From Gonium pectorale (lineage: Eukaryota > Chlorophyta > Chlorophyceae > Chlamydomonadales > Volvocaceae): a DNA stretch of 50,016 nucleotides. The DNA is taken from positions 810,035 to 860,050 of the forward strand of contig LSYV01000016.1 in the NCBI GenBank assembly GCA_001584585.1, in the 5' to 3' direction. The notes beneath the pieces were generated by a model. That model did no database searches, was not told where the DNA came from, and worked only from the letters and a program-made list of their open reading frames with translations. Shown here one piece after another: positions 1-12,400 of this stretch (position 1 is the stretch's first letter; each line of letters opens with the position of its first letter). Position numbers and translations under genes: made by a program.

Positions 1-472
1 GGTGTGTCACCAGAATAGCGATGAATGGCAACTCAGGCGGCTGGGATCTGAGTGCTGGTCATAAGGGCCCGAGACTGCCGACTTGCCCAGCTGCGCACAT
101 CAACGAATATCACAAATGCACCATTGTACGCAAACAATGCAAGTACTGATATTCATTGTGCAGTTCCATGAACTATACATAGTGCCGTCGACCTTCCAAC
201 ACGTACAAATTTGCAGACCGGCGGTGGCGTGCCCGCAGCATTCTTCCTCCGTGTATTTGGCCGCTCGCCAGCAAGCGAGGGTACATGACGGCGTGCCGGG
301 AGTCGCAGCATAACCATGGCCTGGGCTCTGCCTCCAATAATGCGGATAAGACAGCTTGCCACGGCTTTTCCCGCCCGACGGTAAAAGGCCTTTGGTAGTC
401 CACATAGGCCGCCCAAACACATCGGCGCACAGGACGGAGCCCGTCCTGTCACCGGGCGCGGGGTAGGGTTGG
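1..472 (-). other. 3' flank of kinase copy A
   Basis: This is the DNA downstream of the copy A stop codon; no gene is visible in it. From about position 110 to 472 it matches the 3' flank of copy B (about 18050-18640) in blocks, for example the stretch around the GTCGACCT motif at 187-194. The duplicated unit therefore extended past the stop codon, and this is probably 3' UTR. The green-algal poly(A) signal TGTAA is not present on the minus strand here, so the transcript end is unassigned. Confidence 0.5.
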
Positions 473-3400
473 CTAGTCCCTCCCCTCTGTGGCCTGTAGG
501 CGGCTGCAGATCTCCCCAAAGTCGGGCCGCTGCCGGGGTTCTGCCGATAGGCAGGCCGCCGCCAGTTCCGCATATTGCAGGTGGGCGGATTCGCGCATGT
601 CCTGTAGGGGGATGGCGGGGGCAGCAGGCGTGACAAGAGGTGCCCTCCGCTTCGCTCGATCAGTTACAGCTGGATTAAATGACGGCCAATCGCTCCGGAG
701 CTCCGGCCGACCTCGAACGGCACGCTGCTGCATGCGGCGGTGGGTTGCCCAAACAGGGTGCCTCTGTGGGTTCTTAGGGAGACTAAACCAAACATTCCCC
801 GGAGCTCTGAACCCGAACGAAACTCCGTGGTGGAGTCGAAATGCCATGGCGGAAGGCGTGCACGGCGATCGCATAGCCATTGCTGTGGACCCGTGAGGTG
901 CACTACTTCCGCTCGCATTCATCCCCAGCACACGTGCCCTAGCACGCACCAGCAGTGTGATGGCGTTAGCCTATGATGCCGTGAACTCTGGCGTGCCCAG
1001 TTACTCGCTAACCCCTCACACTGCATCCGCACACGTATGCGCAAGGGCCCGCAGCTGCACGGGTCAGCACCCACCTTGAGCAGCCAGTCTTGCAGCGACA
1101 CGGTGCCGGGCTCCCTTACTGAGCACGCCATGGCCTGCACTCCGCGCATGTCGCTGAGGGTGCACCCGTAGAACAGCTCCAACAGCATCAGGCCGAACGA
1201 CCACACGTCGGCGCGGGGGGAGAGCTCCCCCAGGGCGATGACCTGGCGGGGATGTCTGATATGTTACTGGATGCTGCCCGCCCGGCACTCCAGCAACAAC
1301 AAGTCACACACTCGGCAGCAGAGGGACCTGGCTGGCTCCCGGGAGCCCCGGGATCTACGGTCGTGGGTTTACACGTGGTTCCCGGGCTTGCTGTGGACAA
1401 TCTTGTACGGTTGGGGGGGATAAACTAGTAACAGGGTGGGGGCAGCGAAGCAGGGAAACGGCGGCTTGCGTCGCGGACACCGTATAGCATTCGAAATAGA
1501 AGAGCTTGCGGTGGCTTTACGGAAGGGTGGGAAAAAAGAGAAACCTGCATAGAAAGAGGGAGCGGGGCTCACTGGGCATGCTGGTGAAGCGGATGCTGCG
1601 TACTACAGAGACACCATGGGCACTCGCCTCGGGTGCGGAGTACGCGGGGGTGCCGTGGAAGTGCTTGGACGCGTGCGTGGCGCCCTCCGCCAGCGGCAGG
1701 CTCAGCCCAAAGTCCGCCACCTTGGCAGTCAGGGGCACTAGACGACAGCCATCGGCCGCATCGGCACCGGCCCCATTATTAGCGCGGGTGGCCGAGGGCT
1801 GGGAGCAAGCGCCTCTAGCAGCCTGCTCGCTTGCTCCTCCGGCCGCCATCATGCTCTCATCCGACGGCCGGAATGCAAGGAGCACATTATCTGCAAGCCA
1901 ACACCGGGGGCAGGGGGCCCATTGTCCCACGGCAGCACGTTAGCAAGCTAGCGGTCAAGTGGCACAATGGAGTCTGGCAAGCAGAACCACCCGGGTGGGC
2001 GGAGGATGCGGACACTGCCCTGCAGGCCACGCCATGCGCGATTACTGCCCTACCACACGGCACAAGACGCTGATGACGATAAGGCCTTACCCGGCTTGAG
2101 ATCTCCGTGGACGATGCGGCAGCTATGCATATGCCGCATGCCCTGCGCCACGTCCAGGGCCAGGCGCAGCGCCAGTGTGCGGGCGGGGCCCCCCCGGCGG
2201 ACCGACCCGGCCGCGCCCTTGGCTACGGAGCAGGGGGTGGGGCCAGGGTCAGGTGAAATGAAACGGATGGGGTTGCGCGCAGGACGCCAGCGGCACACAG
2301 TGTCTTGTATGAAGACACTGTGTGCCGCAGTGTGTGCCTGGAATGTGTGCGAACACATTCCAGGGGGAAGCAACAGCCGTGGCACTCATGGCAACATGAA
2401 CGCATTCACGTGCTCCGACGGGCATCCGATTTGCGAGCAGCCGGAAGTGGGGCCCCGCAATGACCCGCACCCGTCGTGGCCCGAGCCTAGCCCTCAGCCG
2501 CATGCGAAGAGAGGGGCCAAGCGCGCACGTCTGCTCGGCGTCCCTGCGGCTCGGAGTCCCCCTGTGCGATTCCTGGCCGACGGGCGCAGCTGGAGAGCAC
2601 CTTAACGCCGGGGCGTAGTGAAGAAGGGGAACGGGACGGGACGCGTGACGCAAAGCCGGGCCATTGACTAGGCAGGCCCCGCAGCGTGCGCACCGCGACG
2701 CCCTGCATCATCACTCGTTCGGTGTGCTGATTTACGGTGTTGCGGTGCCAGCAGATGCGCTGACCCGCCTGATCAGGAATCCGGCCTGCATGAAAGTCCG
2801 GCTTCAGCACACCCGCACGCGACCCACCAAGCGCCTGCTGGAGCGAGCCGCCGTTGCAAAACTCCTGCACAATGTACAGCTTGTACGCGTCGGCCTCGTC
2901 ACTGTCGCCGGCCGCGGCAAAAGCGCCGACGGCCTCCAGGGCTCGGTCAGGGAACCCATTCGCGGCTGCGGCCCCTGAGATCGCGGCCGGCGAGCCGGAT
3001 CCTCCAGTCGGGCTCCCTGACGACGGCTCCCTGACCTCGGGCGGTAGGGTGAGCTGCTTGATCTCGAAGTGGTAGGTTGCTGCAAGCGGATAGGGCGCCA
3101 CCGGAAGGGAGGGTGAAGGGTAAAGGGAATGAATAAAGACGAGCTGGGCGCCAGCAGCGTTTGTCCCACCCGAAGGGGGAGGACGGAACAAGCGGAAGGG
3201 AGTTGAAGGAGAAAGGGAAATGATGAACAAAGACGAACTGGGCGCCAGTAGCGTTTGTCCCGGAAGCGCAAGAGAGGAGCACACGGCTGAGTGCGCGATG
3301 GAAGCGGGGCGCATGCGGCAGCGGACCGGAGCCGAGACAGAGAGAGCACGCAGGCGGGCAGCCCGGCGGCTTGCACATTGGGCGGACACGATGTGCTTGC

Positions 3401-6400
3401 TCGCGGTCGCGCCGCTTCGCAGCGCCCCACCACCCATCCCACGGGGAGTGCATCGCGCGCAACGTGGCACCGCCTTTGAGAAAACAGCGGCCGCCCCATC
3501 ACGACTGGAACCGCCGCGCGCCACTGCCGCAGCGCCGCGCGCCACCGGACCGTTGCAGCTCGTCTGTATCACACAATACAGACGGGCGCCCGGAACCCAC
3601 CCGGAGGGGGTTGTAGACAACGTTACCCACGCGCACCCACCCACTATGTTGGGGTGCGCCATGCTCATGGAGATGGCCGCCTCGAGCACCGCCCGCTGCC
3701 GGGCGCGGCCCGCGCGCCCCGCCGTCACGCCCGACACCACTAGCGTCTTGACGGCCACAGGCACGCCGCGCCAAGTGCCGCAGTACACCACGCCGTACGC
3801 CCCACAGGCGAGCATGGATGCGATTCGAAGTTCGGCGTCCCCAAGCTCGGCCTGCGGGCGAGGTCTGTAACTCACCACTGGCGCTGAGTCTGGTGTCGCG
3901 CCTCAAATGACAAAAAGAACTATCGGCGTCTGCGCATCGCAAGCCTTGGCACATGCCGACTTAGCCGCATGCATGCCTCCAAGCAAAGCAAAGACCGCAA
4001 CAGCAAAACCCCGTGACATGGTCAAAAGGTGGCTGTGGTACGAGACGTTGTATGTCGCCCGCCCACCGCGCCTGCAGCGCGCACTCACATCTCGCGGCAA
4101 CGTGCCCTCGTTCTCTCTCTCTTCCCCTCATCACGCTCCTGGCACCCCGCCGCTCCTCACTCACTTGCAGAGCCCGAATGGTCACGGCCATGTCAAGCGG
4201 CATGCTGCGGCGCCGCGGCGGCCTCAGCTCCACGCCGGCAGGCTCAGGGCTGCCGTCCGTGTCCTCAAACGGCAGCGGCGCGAGTCTTTCGCGCATTTCG
4301 GAATAGTACTCCTGCGCGGGAACCACGCGGGTCCAGGCTGCAGTGAGACTCACGGCCGGGGTACAGCGCAAAGGTGGGGCGAGCCCGACCACGCAAGAGC
4401 AGGGTCAGCGCGCTTGCACGTGAGCCAGGCCCCCCACCGCCCAGACAGCGTTATGGGTGCGGCGAGAGACATGTCAACTTTCTTCGCTATCGGGAGTGGG
4501 GCGGACGTGCAGACGCCGGTGTCGCGGGCAGCCGCGTGTGCGGGACCATCGCGCCAGCGACCTGGCGGCTTGGTGGGATTGGGGGAACAACCAGCGGTTC
4601 CTGTCACACTCAAGGCTGGGTTGGCGAGCGACCCACACCCCTCTGGGGCGTCGCTTGCAGCTCCGTCACTCCCAAGCTGGGGTAGCAATCAAGCACCCGT
4701 CGCCAAGGTACGTTGTGGGCCACCGCGCACCGGACGCTTGGGATAAATCACTATGCGCTGCACCATGAGTGTCCCAAGCAAGTCACGAAGGAGCCCCGTG
4801 CGGTGGAATAGTACGGCTTCGTGACCACCCCCCACCAGCTCGTCCCCAGCAGCGACAGCCAGCGACATGCATTGCCCTTGCTTGGCGCTAAGCGTCTAAT
4901 TACATCCGTGCACTCACGCTCATGGTCCGGAGGAACGACTTCGCGTCCAGGCGCTCTGAACCCACATCGCCCGGAGCAAGCGGCAGCCAGGAAACAGACA
5001 TCTGCGACGGCACCGCATGGCTGGAGGCGGGTACAGCGCTGCCGCCGCACTGCGGATCCACATCGCGCTCCCGCTGCTCTTGCCGCTGCTGAGAAGCCAC
5101 CAAAGCGCCCGCATCCCACGCGGATACAGGCGCGACGGCTTGGCTCTGGCTCTCCTGCACTCCGGGCGGCGACCATTGAAGCAACATGAATAGTCCCGGC
5201 AGCGGCCGTATTGCGCTACAGCAAGCCGCCGCGACAAGCAGCAGTGTCCCCCGGGGCACTCAGATCCCAGCCGCCTTTCCCTATGTAGCCTAGACCCGAA
5301 GAACTCGCAACCTGCCCTCAACCCCCCAATGGCGGCCGTGGGGCCGGTGGGGGGCAACACCAGCACCCCCTAACCAACTGCGGACTGACGCATCCCATCT
5401 CCAGCAACTTGGGAGGGCGGGCGGGCACTAAGGGCCCCCGCCCCCGCAGAGGGACAAGCCCACTCGCGTAGGGGTATGAAGCCCATCACGCTCTCGAATG
5501 GCCGCTATTGACGGCGCGAGAGTGACAAATCCTCCATTGCCAGACACATCCAGGCTCGCCGTTCCAGTCTACACGCTGCATACCCAAACCCAAAGCATAG
5601 AGCCCATCCCCACAGCCATAGGCCGTGCGTCTGCCGCAGATGCTGGGCGTGTCGTGGGGAGCCCGCTTACCGTGGGGTTGTTGCGCACGCCGCCGCCACC
5701 AATGCCGCCGCCGCTTACGCCGGCCTCAGCGCTGCCACAGCTGCCTCTGCAGCGGCTGCTCGAGGCCGCGCCTCCCGTGCCAGCGGCCGCCTCTGCCATG
5801 CCCAGTTGTACTCTAAGCGAGCTCTTGGCCGCCTTCGGATCCGAAAATTCGAGTGCGTTGCTGCCGCCTGCCCCGGCGCCGGCCGTCGCGCGGCTGCGGT
5901 GCCGGAGCGCGAAGACAGCCGCCCCGGCGGCACTGAGCAGGAGCAAGAGGCCGCCCGCAGCGGAGGTGGCGCTCGCGACCGGCACCACCCAGGCGGGTCG
6001 TGAGGTCGATGCTGAGGATGGGGCAGACGGCTGGACCTGCTCGACGGCAAGCGCGGAGCCCGAGCGGCCCGGTGGCGGCGGCGGAGGATGCCCCGGGTAA
6101 GGTTGCTCGCCCGGCGTTGGGGGCCGCTCGGTGTGGGACGCGCCGTCGCCTAGTGAGCCGGGCGCTCCTTCCGAGGCGCTGCTGTTCCCCGTCTCTACAG
6201 CTTGGCGAAACATCACGTCGACGTCCAGGTTCAGGGCTGCGTGCGCGTGGTGAGTGTGGCCACGAGGGCGGGTAGGCTGTCACAGTGAGGCATGACGGTG
6301 GGGCTGGAGCGGGTACGGATGAGCAGCTGGTCGCGGAGCTTGGAACGGGGTCGTGTGTGGCTCTCATTGATAAGCACTTGATATGAACGCTATCGCCCGT

Positions 6401-9400
6401 CTTGGCCCTGCTGGGAGCTCATCGATGCATGGAGCCAGGATGCAAAAGCCTACTGAGATCCAGCCAGCTCTGGGCTGTTACACATGATCCGACATCATGT
6501 CGCATAACACGGCCGCTGCTACTTGCCCTGTTGGGCGCGAAGTCAACCCACCTGCCAAGTCTTGGTACGGCAGACCGAGATCCGGGTACGACGAGAGGCT
6601 CGCCGCCGCCGGCGGCGCATCCGGTGGCAGGGCGCACAGGATAGTGACGTTGGTCCCAGTCCACCCGTAGTGACGAACGAACACCAGGACGAGGGTGCCC
6701 GAGGAGGGGTCGTACGACAGCGGCTGCGGGCGGGTTTGCAAGGGTGGGCCAATAAAGGGCATACCACAGGTGAATGTATACCTACACTGCGATAGAGCAA
6801 CCGTGGCCGCGCCCCAGCGCCTTATCGGTGACTTGCTGTCTGAACCCTTTGCTTTCTAGTCTTAGCAGCAGCCCGCCTTTCACAGCGCTTGCTGAAGTAA
6901 TGATAACCCGCACAAAAAAGGGTCATCTACTGCCAGCGGCAGCCGGCCGGCCGGGCAGCTTTCATTGCCAATACCTGCACACCTGGGCGCTCGCAGCGAA
7001 GGCCAGCAAGCTATCGCGAGCGGTGCCCAGAGGCGGTGACGGTGGTCGTGGCGGAGGGGCCGGCGGCGACGGTGGGCTTGGAGGCTTGGGCGGCTCAGGT
7101 ACCGAGGGCGGCGGGCCAGATTCCCCCCAGCCGTCAGAGCCTCCTCCCATGGAACCTCCGGCAGGCAGGCCCCCGCCCGGTCCACCACCCATGGAACCTC
7201 CGGCAGGCAGGCCCCCGCCCGGTCCACCACCCATGGAACCTCCGGCAGGCAGGCCCCCGCCCGGTCCACCACCCATGGAACCTCCGGCAGGCAGGCCCCC
7301 GCCCGGTCCACCACTGGAGGATGGAAGCGCCGACCCTGGACCTGTGTGAAATTCACATAAACGGCAGAATGGAAACAGGCATAAGTTGGCAATGTACTCT
7401 CCGTTAGTGGACCCCCTTCAGCCCTTCCGCGGGCGTGCCAGACCCGTTCCCCCATAATGCAGCAGGAGGCCAGGTCCGGGGCTGTGGGAGAGCCTGCAGG
7501 GTACCGGTGTCCGAGCCTGCGCTTCCGATTACGGGCGGAAACGGGGGGGAGGGGGGGCCGGTCACCACACTCCCCGCGCAGCAGGAAGGCTCGTCAGGAT
7601 GAACTGAGTAGTATGGGCGCGGAGCTTGGAAGCACAGCGGCCGCCCTGACGGGTCAGCTTAAGACCCGGCTTAAGACGGAGCGGCCGCTGGGCGCTCAGC
7701 GCGATCGGAGGTATCTGGGTCTGGCGGTAGGTATCGATATGTGCCGGGCGGGTGCCCGATTTCGCGATGGCAGGTCATGGATTGTGGGCCCTGCTCGGGG
7801 GGCCGATTCCGTAAGTACGTTGGCTGCACACTCTACAAGGAAGGGACTGGATTCGTTGTGGCAGCTCAGGGCCCCGGTGTGGTTCATAACACAAAAAAGC
7901 ACAGGGCAAAAACACATGGCAGTGGCCGGACAGTAGCATGGCCGCGATACAAAGCGCCGGCCGTTCCGCCCATAGGCCATACCCATGGCCGCTTATGGCT
8001 GGACAATGTCTTACCCATATTCGGTGCCTGCGGGGGCCGGGACGGCGCGGGCGGATTGTCGGGCCAGGACGGCGTCAAAGGGGTTGATGGTGGATAAGGT
8101 GACGGCGGCGAAGGCGGCGGCAGCCGTGGCGGCTCCCGCGGCCTGACCTGCGCCGCCTGCAGCTCCGTTGCCGCGTGCTGCATCAGCACCGCCGCCACCA
8201 GCGCACGCCACTCGGGCTCCGGAACCACCAGCGTCACGTTGTGCAGAGACAGGAGAGGCGCCCTGACCGCAGGGGCCTCTTCGCCGTCGACTTCAGGGTC
8301 TGTGGCTGCCGCGGCTGCAAGCGAGCGCCGCCCGCCGGGGAAGGTGATGCCCGAGGGTTGCAGATGAGGCTCTTGCGCTGAGCTGGCGGAGATCCCAGGG
8401 CTGGACCTGCAGGACCGGGCGCGCGGGCCACAGTTGTCATTGGCAAAATGCCCGGAGCGTCAACGACTCAGCAGCACCAACCGCTAGCGCACGTCTGCCG
8501 CACGGACGAGTCTGGAGGACCTGTCCACCTCAGGCGTTTGCTTTCCTCGCTTTCCGCCCATGCAACCTCTGAGCCCGCCTCACCTGTCGAAGCTGAAGAG
8601 CCATAGCGGCAGCGTGCTGTTGGCCCAGGGCGCATCCGGTCCCTCTAGCCCTCCAGGCAGGGCCCCGGTGCCATTGGCGCCCCCGGGCGCCAGGTTGTAC
8701 AGCACCAGGTTCCGGAGCGACACTGGACGACGGAGTGCAAATTGGCCGGACAGGCCCTGCAAAACCGGCGATACGGCCCACGGTGAACGTCCACTTTTGC
8801 ATGCCGCATCTGGTAATCAACTGAGCAGACTGGATGTTCAAGATAGTCGTAGACAGGTCTCTAGGCAGGACGGCAGATCAGCCAAGACATCGACTACGGG
8901 CGCCACGCACTTTGAGGTCAACAAACGTTCGGCCGAACCCCAGGCCCTCGGGGAGGCCACTGATGGCGCAGACGCCAGGCGCCGCCCCGGCTGGCATCTC
9001 GTTCGGTGCCTGGGTCGTGCCGGCTGGCTGCGGGGCTGCGCCAACGCTGCGTTCACCACGGCTGCAGGGCATAGGATTGGGCCAAGTGGACAACAGCTGG
9101 AATCCGCAAGCCGGAAAGCATGCTTTTGGCAAATGGGCTGCGGTCGTCCGGGCTGAAGGACACAAGGTGGAGGGTGGAGGGCAGGCAGACACGATATCCA
9201 GGACGGAAGTGATGGCTGGGCGATTGGCATACAGGGGATAGGAGCGCACACGGGCATCGGACTCTGCCAGACGTAGATAATGCTTAGGCACCAGGGAAAG
9301 TGCCAGCAGGCTTGCAGGGGAGCGTGTCGACATCAGATAGAGAAACGTGGAGTTTGCACTCCGTCACATGCACAGGATGTGTGGGGAAAAGCATCCGGGT

Positions 9401-12400
9401 GGGTCGCTCGGGTGCAGTACATGGCGCTAGGAGGCAGCAAATAAATGGGCAGCGAGTACGGGAATCGGGTTGCATGGCTTAGCCATAGCGGGGCTGACAC
9501 CATCGACCACGCCCGTTGTGTAAACAAAGGAGCCGCACCTTGCCAATAGCACTACAGACGCGGCGCCTGGAGCATCTCCGCACCCTGGAAGACCAGAGTT
9601 CAATGCCTCCCACAGGCCAGAGGCAACTGACACGCCAAAAGGGCCCTGCAGGGGGTGTTTCACTTTCCCGCCGGGCACTTCTCCATCTGCTTCCGTATCT
9701 ATGCTGTCTACGTAGAAACGACTGTACTGTGATCTGATGGTTGTCCCCTGGAGGCGAGATGTATCATGCCTGGAAGCGCCCTGGAATCGTCGGTAATGCG
9801 CAAAGCAGCCCTGCAAATCCCACTCAACAGGGCGCCGAATGACAACCGACAGGGTCAACCATGGAAGCACATGAAGTCACCATTGGGGAGCCGAGCGGAT
9901 GCTAAGGGAAGCATGTGAGCAGGTGAGCAGGACCCGGCACCCACCTGTGTCATCGCCGTCTCTTCGTCCCCGTGCAGCAGCAGCGGCGGCCAGACCCGCG
10001 ACTGCGGCAGCAGCTCCACGGCCCCGGGCAGGGCCGCGTAGGCGGAGGCGGACAGCAGCGTGCAGTTGAGCAGCAGGACCTGGGGAGGGGAGGCAAGTTG
10101 CGGGAGTTGAGGATGATGGGTTGTGTCATACCTTTGTGGCATTTCGTTGCTTTGCGCTGCCACTTATTGATAGTGCTGTGCAGGCCTCCATGTCGCCTCG
10201 TCTTACTGTTTGGGCGCAAAAGGGAGGCAGCCGTACGGGATAGAAGATAGCCGTACCTGCGGCATCATCTGCAGCATCTCCACCTCGAGCCTGCTCCCAT
10301 CCAGTGCATGTGGGCCGGGGGAGGACTCGCCACCGCTGGACTGCAGCACAGAGGGAGGAAGGGCGTGGCGGGACAGCACGAGCATTGGCCGTGGACACAC
10401 AAGACGATTGATGCAGTGCGCAGCCCTAACCCCAAATCCGTACAACGTGTGCGCCACTCCCATCACTGCTGCGATATCTGCAAGGCACTAACCTTGAGAA
10501 CATCGATTTCGGGAGAACGGGTTGACATCCAGCGGCAATGATCCTTGCAAGGGGACGGTTTGCCGGCAGCTCACCTGCTGCAGCCTCAGCTCGAGGGAAA
10601 AGGAGCCCGACCCGCCGGGCTGCAGTTGCCCGCCGGTCGCGTTAGCACCACCACCGCCCGCCCCCCGCGCCGCCTCCCGCCGCAGGAAGGCCAGCTCCTC
10701 GTCCGGCAGCACCAGCGTGCAGCGGGTCAGTTTGACGCGCGCGATCCCGGATGCCAGGCTCAGGTTGCCTAGGTCCCTGCGTGACAGAGCGCAGCGGAGA
10801 GCGAGGCAGCAGCGCAGGAGCGGCCGGTAGCGCCAAGTGTGAGTTGAACTATACTGACCTGCAGGACGGCGTGCATGTGCTTCACTGTGTCAAAGTCCAT
10901 CATAGCGCTTCACGCCTACCGTCCACGCACCGCAGGTGCCGACCGCAGGCAGCTGGCAGCGCACAGGGCGACGCACCAACGAGCCCTAGCTGGATGCCAC
11001 TGATTGACCTCACACCCTCCCAGCCCACCTTTCAAGCAACCCTTTTTGCCACTTGCCTCAGTATCCGGAAGCTGTTCATCCCCAGTGCCATGAGCTCCCC
11101 CGGGCTTTCCGGCGCCGCGGCCAGGGGCAGGTTGACCAGCGTCAGGTCGCGGAGTTCAGCCACGGGGAGGACGGACAAGGGATCGATGGAACCGGGCGGG
11201 CGGCTCCAATACAGCTCGGGCCAGGCCCCCTCCAGGCCCGCCAGGTCCACGACGGGGCGGCACGCTGGGTCCCCGAGGAGCACAACACGGGTCCCCATAA
11301 ATATCCACGGCTACGGCACCGCAGTGTGAAATTGGGGATGGACGGAGAAACACAGGGTTTGTCAGGTACCGGCACAAGCTCGGGATGATATGTATGCCCA
11401 AAACATCGCCGGTTCTGCGTGCCGTGGCATGCATGGGTAAGTATTGCACCCCTGCCCTGCTCTCCTCGGGGGTCCCGTCACAAGCAACGTATTCGACCCC
11501 ACTACTCCGCCTGCGTATGCCCGTATCTGGCTGCACGACGGCGGAGGCACAAGCGCGCTATCAGAACTCACCAGACGCCAAAGTGGGTTTGCCGCTGGCA
11601 GTGATATGTTGGAAGTGAGCGACAGAAACAGGGGCCCTTTGGAGACCTCCGCAAAGGAGGTCTTAGAGCTCCTGTACATCTGGTCCAGGGATCCCACGGG
11701 CGCCGCGGCGCAGCTTCGCGGCAAAGGCAGGCCGTTCTCGGCATAAGGTTTTGATGGGCACGTTATGTTGACGTTGCGCCAGCGCACCAGCCCCCCGCCG
11801 CCCGGCAGGCTGCTGTCGACAGTGTCCAGCTCCCGGATGCGGACCTGCCCTCCCTCCAACGATACTCCAATGTTGTATGGCCATGCCGAGGTTCTGGAGC
11901 ACAGACCCAGGTACAGGGCCTTAAGCTCTGCAACCGTGATCACAAGCACAACGTCTTGGAGGACCAGAGTTGCGCCGGGCGACACACGGACGAGGCGAGG
12001 CAGTGCGAGGCTGGAGAGGCTCGTGAGGCCATCACCGAGCGGCGCGGCCAGGTCCGGCAGGAACACTGCCAGGGAGCTGAGCGAGAGCTGCTGGCCTGCG
12101 GGGTCGGTGGATTGATCGTGGCACAGTGACGTGGATTGGCAACTTGGAAGCCGTGGAGTGAGGGGTGAAGCGAGTGACGGGGATCTGGGGCCTGAGCACC
12201 TTAAGAGGGGCGAGTTGGCGGTGGCATGAGCCCGCGAACGCCACTGAGGCCGGATGGGCAATGCGCTGGATGCCTACATGTATGGCGGGTAAGTGCGTGA
12301 CGAAGCCTACATGTACGGCGGGTAAGTGCGTGACGAAGCCAGCGAGGGCTACTCCGTGAGGATGCTGGCTCACCTGGCAGCAGCTCGATGGCCGGGGTAA

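Larger units (their letters stand above)
473..3851 (-). other. Kinase-domain exons 16-21 of copy A
   Basis: The glycine-rich loop reads ACGAYGVVYCGTW. The ATP-binding Lys lies in VAVK (about residue 1377). The alpha-C Glu is in AVLEAAIS, followed by the HPNIV motif. The catalytic Asp is in HGDLKPDN (about 1537), with the PDN Asp codon split by intron 18. DFGLS is at about 1600, and the activation segment ends HGTPAYSAPE. Subdomain IX is DVWSFG, and the conserved Arg of subdomain XI is in PRQRPDF. All catalytic residues are present except the Arg of HRD, which is Gly. Overall it resembles the TKL (Raf/MLK-like) group, so Ser/Thr or dual specificity is likely but not shown. The protein ends about 17 residues after QRPDF. 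Confidence 0.85.

Noticed and set aside
35..54. A 20-bp exact inverted match between 35-54 and 5257-5276
   Set aside because: Short and isolated, with no extension on either side. It may be a scrap of a repeat, but nothing more can be said.
5498..6100. 200-codon plus-strand open frame
   Set aside because: It is antisense to exon 13 of copy A, is Ala/Pro low-complexity, and the minus frame carries the conserved transmembrane helix seen in all three copies. GC-rich codon bias creates such shadows throughout.
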